A DNA stretch of 64,000 bases, taken from NCBI GenBank assembly GCA_023055355.1, contig JALJCS010000001.1, positions 73,263,381-73,327,380 of the forward strand, written 5' to 3'. The translations under genes and the position numbers were made by a program. Position 1 is the stretch's first letter. The number at the start of each line of letters is the position of its first letter. A model generated the notes under the pieces. It was not told the origin of the DNA. It worked only from the letters and a program-made list of their open reading frames with translations, and searched no databases. The stretch comes from Agelaius tricolor (taxonomy: Eukaryota > Chordata > Aves > Passeriformes > Icteridae). This document shows, in pieces, positions 57,930 through 64,000 of this stretch.

Positions 57930-58735
57930 TTTCTTGGGGACTGTTTTTTAGATTAATTTTATTTAATATTTCAACTACTCTTGACTGTGAGAAGATGCAG
58001 AGATTGTTAAAAATGGGCTGATGACCAAAGAGAGATGTTGCTATACTGAGTAAGATAAAAATCTCTCAGAAACAACTGTCTGATCTTGAGACAATTTGGC
58101 CTGATGATAAATGTACAATGCAAATTAAAGTTATAAGTCTACTGGAAATTCTATCAAGAATTTTTTTTTGGAAAATGAGAGGCCCATCAGCAAGAATTAG
58201 GAAAGGAAAGGAAGATCCTGAGAGAAGAAAATTATTATAGAAAAACTGAATGACCATGAATGTGTGATAAATACATTAAAACATTAAATTTATTCTATGG
58301 AATAGAATAACATTAAATTCTATTGATAAGAAAAAACATTTCAAAATATTTCAGAGAAGTATTCCTGATATCAGGAATTATAATAAGGACTCTCTATCTG
58401 GAATTTTACTCAGATCTATAGTTGATCAAAATAAAGCTTACATCTACACTTAAAAGAAAATTAAACTGAAGCCAAAAGATGCTTAAAAGACAAATAAGTT
58501 CTCCTGGGGCCTAGCCAAATTTAATCTGGATATTAACAGATAGATTTTAACCACCGGAGATGTGAAGTTCTGAAGTAGCCTTCCCATAGGAACAATGAGA
58601 AGAAAAATGCAAAATAATTTCATAATGGAATTTATTATGCTTTTAATGAGATTCTATGACATGGTCACCTGAACAAGAAGATGCTTCAAAACTTAAGAGA
58701 TCTCTTCCACTCCTGTATTTTTATGTCCCTAGACA
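57930..58735 (+). mobile_element. Ancient CR1-type LINE copy, long but decayed
   Basis: Plus-strand blocks in order: 'TTTATTTAATATTTCAACTA', 'GGGCTGATGACCAAAGAGAG' (where the RT motif C would lie), 'ACAATTTGGCCTGATGATAA', later 'TTTAATCTGGATATTAACAG', 'GAAGTTCTGAAGTAGCCTTC', 'TAATTTCATAATGGAATTTA' and the tail 'CACTCCTGTATTTTTATGTC'. The 3' half from 58480 is the firmer part. Frames are destroyed. Confidence 0.55.
58291..58309. repeat. Perfect 8-bp inverted repeat
   Basis: TATTCTAT, a 3-base loop GGA, and ATAGAATA. It lies in AT-rich LINE remnant sequence, so it may be chance. Confidence 0.6.
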
Positions 58736-59407
58736 CTTGTTGTAGGCTGAGTTATGTTTTATTAGAAGAAATGGCAATATTTTAAATGTTGTAGTCTCCT
58801 TTTCCCATGCAGAAAGAATACATTGGAGATTTCTCTCCTGGGTCTGTTTGACAAACAGACTGAGCTCACTTAAAATGGTTAAAAATAGGTGTTTGTCAGA
58901 TAGGTCACCTGTGACTTCTGTGGAAAGAAGCACTCTAAGGAAAAAAAGTAATTGGGAAGAAACTTTTTGGTTTAGAAAAATGACTAGAGAGGTGTGAGTT
59001 ACATAGTAGATGAAGTTCAATTTCTCTTTTTTTCCAGTCAAGTTATATTCAATTTTTTGCATACTTCATATGATTTTTTTGGAACTAAATTCTAAAAACT
59101 TGGAGCTTGAAAGAGGAGAGATTTTCCTCCACCGACAGTCTCCTCTTGGAAGGTGTGGCAGGAAAGTGAAAGGGAGTTAATCCAACTGCTGAAAATTGGG
59201 AATTTATTCTCATACAAATCTTGGATAAGTTTTGTCTAAAATACAGATAAAAATTAATTGCTTGTAATCATACATAAGAGAGCAAGCCCTTATCCTCAGG
59301 TAACATAATTGTTGTGGGTTTTCTACATGTGAAAAGGAAGAGGACAAAAACAGTATTTCTTGCAAATATTTTAATCTATGAGAGTTTCAACTAGCCAGAA
59401 GTTCCAG

Positions 59408-59437
59408 AAGGCAATTGCATAAATAAACAATTGCCTT
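59408..59437. repeat. Perfect 10-bp hairpin
   Basis: AAGGCAATTG, a 10-base loop CATAAATAAA, and CAATTGCCTT. A G-T and an A-T pair could extend the stem by two. Too short for a microRNA precursor. Confidence 0.7.
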
Positions 59438-60754
59438 TTAAAATAAGGCTTAAGTAATTCAACGGAGCCATGGGAAATCCAGTCCAAGTTTTGTGCTAAT
59501 GAGGAAGTGTCATAAATATTCACATTTTCTTGCCATTAGCTTTATAATTTACTACCTACAGGTATAGAGATAGATGAAGAATCTTACACTTAAACCTTCA
59601 CTGCAGAATAATGAAGAAGGAAAGAAAGAAAATTAGCTTATCCAGCTACATTTTTAGTGAGCAGCCACTAAGAATAATTGTGCAGGAATGTCATTGATCT
59701 TGGGCAGACAGACCAAGAAACTCAGAAATAGAGTGATGTAAAAAGTGGAGCAGTGGAAATACAGAGCAAATGGCTACGCTGGCAGGATATGCTGTTACTG
59801 TGAGAGGAGCTCTGGGGGTGTCTATTTATTATTTGTATACGATATCATGGGCTCAGAGTTCACAGAAATTAAATTTACCGAGACCAGAAAGATATTCTAT
59901 TTCTGTGTCGGCACTGCTGAGGCCAGCAACTGAAATAATAATTTTGTCTTGACCCTATGCAGTCTGCAAATGGTTTATGAATGGGAATTATAGAGACTCA
60001 CTGTTTTGCATGAACATTCACTCCCTTTGTTTGCACACACAAAAAATAGTGATGGACTATCATTATCCAAATTGATAGCAGCTGTGCTTACTAAAAAAAT
60101 GTTTTCCTCAAATCTGTTGACATGTCAGTGGTAATAAAAATAAAATATGTCATATGGTACACTGAAACTCCTGAATTACTTGTCACAGACCATTTAAACG
60201 TGTGTTACATTCAATCCAAGAAATCTTCTGTTAAATTAATATATTTACTAGGCCCTTTAGTATAGATTCTACCATCCTCTGGGGAAGTATTTTGAAGTAT
60301 ATTCCTTAAAAATCTAAATATTTAACTTCCTTTCACATTTGCATAATTTAATTGGAAGTTTTCTTTTAGCTTGTTTTTTTCTCTCTCCCAAATTTCAAGT
60401 TATCTACCATTTTGTTTCTTGAAACTAATGTACTGTCATATAAACTCACCAGGGACCAGCCCATGAACTCCCTCTGTAGTATCAGGGGACTGGAAATTTT
60501 TTAACAGTGTGCTTTGCAGGAGGAAGCAAACATGCTCTCCTTGCAGACAGAGCTGACCAGAACCCATGTGAATGAAGGTCCCAGCTGACAACCTTTGCTG
60601 AGTAGCTGGGTGTATGAAGTGCTGCAGACTCCTGTGTCCTGCCAGGCTAATCACAGTTGTGGCTTCAATAGCTGCTATTACCTCTCTCTCAGAGGCCACC
60701 TGCAAAATATCACACCCCCAAAAAAGCACTCAGCAGTGCTTGTAGGCATTTGCA

Positions 60755-60838
60755 GTTTTGTTTGTTTGTTTGTTTGTTGTTGTTGTTTTTTTTTGTTGTT
60801 GTTGTTTTTTGTTTTGTTTTGTTTTGTTGTTTTTTATT
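60755..60838. repeat. T/G-rich simple repeat (TTTG, TTG and TTTTG units)
   Basis: Three successive unit types, TTTG, then TTG, then TTTTG, separated by T runs. On the minus strand this is a CAAA/CAA/CAAAA tract. Confidence 0.9.
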
Positions 60839-61894
60839 TCAGGTTAATACAAATTTTTTGAGCTTATACTTCTGAAGGTTGCATTCATGATGTATTAGAT
60901 TGGATGCCTATCTTACTTTCTCCATAGGCAGAACCCTGGGTTTCTGGTGAGATAAGACACGGCCAAAGGAAAAAAGCAAATAGGGGAGAAGATTTTTAGG
61001 GGTCATGTTGCAACCTTACAGAAAGCATAATATTCCTTGAAGACCAAAAAGTGTGCTTTTTCTGAAGAAATAATTAACCTCCACATAGGAAAAGCCGTGC
61101 CTTGTTTGGGTGTCATTTGATGGCATGTCTGATTTGATTGCATGGTGCCTACAGACAGCAAGTGCAATTGAGACCTTTTTCCTAATGATGCTACAGACAG
61201 AGGCAGCAGATGTGTGTCCCTACTCTGTGCAGCTGACAGACCCAGCTGAGCAGACATGGAAACCTCAGGGAGATGAAATAACTTACTGTTGTTCAGAACC
61301 TGAGCCAGAGTTAATGCTTGTCTTTCAAACCTCAGCACAGTGATTTGTCTAGTACATCGTCTTACCTCCTGTTCTCACCAAAAAGCAAAATAAAACGTAC
61401 AAAACCAAGTGTTGTAGATAAGATAGACTTAAACGAAGAGATCAGAGAGAGGCAAAAAGCCATTGGAAACCTAAGTTCAAAACAGGGAGCACGGTGGAAA
61501 TACAGAAGGTCAGAAGCAGCAACAGAAGGAAAGAGAAGGATATTGTACGACAGAAAATAGCGTGATTATTTCCTATCCTGAGAACAAAATACCTGTCTGC
61601 TCGCTCTGCCCTCTCAGAGGTTTAAAACTTCAAGTAACAAGAGGCACCATTAAGCCAATTTCACTGGCTACATCATGATGGACTGGCCAAGTCCTCCCTT
61701 CACAGGCCTGGAAACTGTGGCTCCCTGCTCTGGGAGCAAAATCAGGAGATGAGGTCACTTGTTACCTGATCTCTATGGCAACAGGAGGCACTTCACTGTC
61801 TCATCTGCTCCTTCTGCTTCTCCCATTTTTTCTGGGAACTGAAACTTCTGGCTGTGGATTTATGCTGCACCTGATACTGGCATTGCTTCCAATG

Positions 61895-61978
61895 TGTTCT
61901 GGTATTGGCTAGGATAGAGTTAATTTTCTTCATAGTAGCTCATATGGAGCTGTATTTTGGATTTGCATGAAAAAATCA
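61895..61978 (+). mobile_element. LTR 5' end, same family as 5.6 and 51.1 kb copies
   Basis: It begins TGTTCTGGTATTGGCTAGG and continues 'ATAGAGTTAATTTTCTTCAT', 'AGTAGCTCATATGGAGCTGT' and 'ATTTTGGATTTGC'. This is the first about 84 bp of the family, then the match stops. It is less diverged than the 51 kb copy over the shared part. The rest has been deleted. Confidence 0.85.
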
Positions 61979-64000
61979 GAAGTGACTCCCTTAGAAAGAG
62001 TGATATGAAAAATTCAAGAGAATGACATTTTCTTGCACTAAATAATTGACAAAAGAAAGGAGATGGTTTAGAAGGGAAGGGGCTGAAGACAGAAGCTACC
62101 TATTTTTGTCAAGACAACGTACAGTGCAAAGATATATGGAGAAAGTATAATTGTCAGTCACTTTCCCATGAAGGATATTTTATGCGGTAATAAATGAGAC
62201 AAACAGGCACTGAATAGGGCTTTATGGGAAGCAGTTTTGGCTCAGTTGTACCTCTGCCTCTCAGGATGTTTCCCATTAGTCACTCAGCTGATGAATTTGC
62301 TCAGCAGTGGTGGCAGTTTCAGGAAAAGAAGAAACAGCTCTCAGAAGATTCAGCAGTTTAGTTTAAACACATTTCCTCTCCCACGCCTGCTCCATGCTGA
62401 GCTTGTGTCTCTCTCCCTGCAGCTGTTGCCTCTTTCATGGGTACCTCTCCTTCATGTTAATCACCTCCATCCATCCCTGGAGGCAGGGGAGCCAACAAGC
62501 ACCATCATTTCACAGCTATGTCATGGGAAGATACCAAGATTTTAGAGCCCTCAGAGCTTAATCTGAACCCAGAAAATGCCCAGATTTTTGTTCAGGATTC
62601 AGAAATGTTCCGTAATTTCTTGGGATTCAGAAATTGAGTTCAGATGTGATATCTCCCTTGAAGTTGTGGTTGCACTCTGGTGTGCCTGGCATGGTTACCT
62701 GGAAGGTAGAGCCACACCTGAGTGAGCTGGTTGTGCATGAGCCAGCCAGAGACTGCTCATGCTAAGGAAAATAGTGCTGAAAAGCTCAAGATGGCTTTGC
62801 CCAGAGCTTGTACCTGAAATCTGCATAGCTGCAGTGCATGGTGCTACCTGTAAAGCAATCCCAGCGTGAGTACTTGGGCTTGAGCTGACAGCGGTTTGAG
62901 AAGCTCTGCTCTGCTTTCTGCAATTTGTAACAGCCACTGTTTCCCCCTATTTAAAGTAGAGATAATGTTACTTGCAAAACATGCTGAGATATGTGCTGGG
63001 ATGTGAATTTGAGGGAATATTCCAATTCCTCTAATGGCTTCCTTTCAAACTCTGAAGTAGGGCTATGTGAATTGTAAAGCTGAATTGCAGGATTTGTCTA
63101 TTTTTGTGACTGACAAACCTTAATACCTCACAATACAATAAATTTTCCATTTTAGCCCTGACACGGCATTTGATAAAGTAAGCTATTAAATAATAATTGT
63201 TGTAGTGAAGGGCAGTGTATTTGCCCACTCTTAGAGATTTCTGAAATATTAATACATGGAGCTATTGCTGCAGCTGTCTCAAATGTGCCTGCCCTGTTTA
63301 TGGAATATACTGGATGCTTTAATTAAACCCATTTTCATTTAGTCAGTGGGAAAAAACCCAACAAAATTGCTTTTTACACCAGGTTGGTTACTTAATTGGG
63401 ATGGGGAAAATGAGGAAGCAGAGGAAGAATGAATGAGTTATCCCCTGCAGGATACTGAGAATAAGCACTTTTTACTTTGAAAAATCATTGATATCTGTCA
63501 TTGTCTTGAAATTACTGTTACTTGCTAAATTTTGGTCACAAGCTAATAGTGGGATCTGAGGATGCTGTAGGAATTGCAGAGCTGAGGTAAGATGAAGCAA
63601 TTTCTTCAAAGATAGTGGTTTCCACTGGGACTTGGACAGCTAATGGGATTGAAGAGTTTGCCCTCAGGGCCGTTGGTTGTGACTGAACACATTAAAATGA
63701 GGGAACAGCTCAGTGGCTTATGTAAAATGAGATGGTGGCATGAGTCCAACTATTGAGTTCACAGGTATCTCCATCTACATGCTAATATTGAGGTCTGGGC
63801 TTAGTGTGCCATGAAAGAGCAGATAGACCACCTCTGATAATGGACTGCAAGACTCCAGCTTTCTAATTCCAGTGGAAGGGAGGACCTTATCTTTATACAA
63901 TTGTCTCTATGCACACAAAAATATGAAAATGTTAACAAAGAAGAGACAGGAATCTATGCATATCTCCCAGAAAATGATTCCCATCTTGGGATGTAGAGTC
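61979..64000. other. Unique stretch to the window end
   Basis: No gene, RNA gene or repeat recognised. Frames at 62237-62545 and 62695-62937 have no signature. Confidence 0.5.

Larger units (their letters stand above)
58736..61894. other. Unique stretch
   Basis: No gene or interspersed repeat recognised. It contains a perfect 10-bp hairpin (59408-59437) and a T/G simple tract (60755-60838). The plus frame 61318-61560 is lysine- and arginine-rich but has no family signature. Confidence 0.5.

Noticed and set aside
61318..61560. Lysine- and arginine-rich 80-codon frame
   Set aside because: The basic composition comes from A-rich sequence (AAA, AGA codons); no domain or splice support was found.
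1..64000. tRNA or rRNA genes, CRISPR arrays, bacterial-type operons or a multi-gene novel system
   Set aside because: No tRNA-like B-box with a matching arm, no regularly spaced direct repeats with spacers, and no cluster of co-directed coding genes were seen on either strand.

Overview
This is eukaryotic and almost certainly bird nuclear DNA. It is AT-rich and low in CpG, has no dense gene layout, and its interspersed repeats are mostly CR1-type LINEs plus avian endogenous-retrovirus LTRs. CR1 copies with the typical ATTCTGTGATTCTRT-like 3' ends occur on both strands. The LTR types are ones I know from songbird and other neoavian genomes. A passerine or related neoavian is my best guess; the species cannot be told from this sequence.

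I recognise no complete protein-coding gene. The open frames are short and scattered, and most are chance frames or frames inside repeats. Three places look more exon-like: a minus-strand frame at 6145-6392 cut by an LTR, an island at 32469-32711 with good splice signals on both strands, and a weaker frame at 10881-11087. I cannot name a gene for any of them. The window therefore reads as intergenic or intronic sequence made of old repeats and long unique stretches, some of which could be regulatory.

Layout: 1-5.2 kb unique. 5.2-6.4 kb: old CR1 (-), an LTR with 5-bp target duplication (-), then the exon-like frame. 9.3-9.75 kb: CR1 (-). 13.8-14.7 kb: CR1 (+). 16.8-22 kb: a repeat cluster with a reverse-transcriptase remnant, a CR1 3' end, an old CR1 split by a 977-bp LTR, and a younger CR1. 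27.3-28.15 kb: ancient CR1/L3-like LINE (-). 30.2 kb: CR1 scrap. 32.4-32.7 kb: ancient SINE/LINE tail beside the exon-like island. 37.7-38.8 kb: a CR1 (+), then a CR1 (-) containing a complete 254-bp solo LTR. 44.3-48.3 kb: CR1 scraps, a pentanucleotide microsatellite and a 40-bp tandem duplication. 51.1-51.6 kb: an LTR related to the 5.6 kb copy. 53.4-53.7 kb: ancient LINE and SINE-tail scraps. 57.9-58.7 kb: old CR1 (+). 61.9 kb: the 5' end of a third LTR of the same family. The rest is unique AT-rich sequence with homopolymer tracts.

There is no operon, CRISPR array, toxin system or other multi-gene system here. The best-supported observations are structural: two LTRs sit inside older CR1 copies, which gives their relative ages, and one LTR interrupts a coding-like frame. 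All repeat and family calls come from recall of consensus patterns; no alignment was run.
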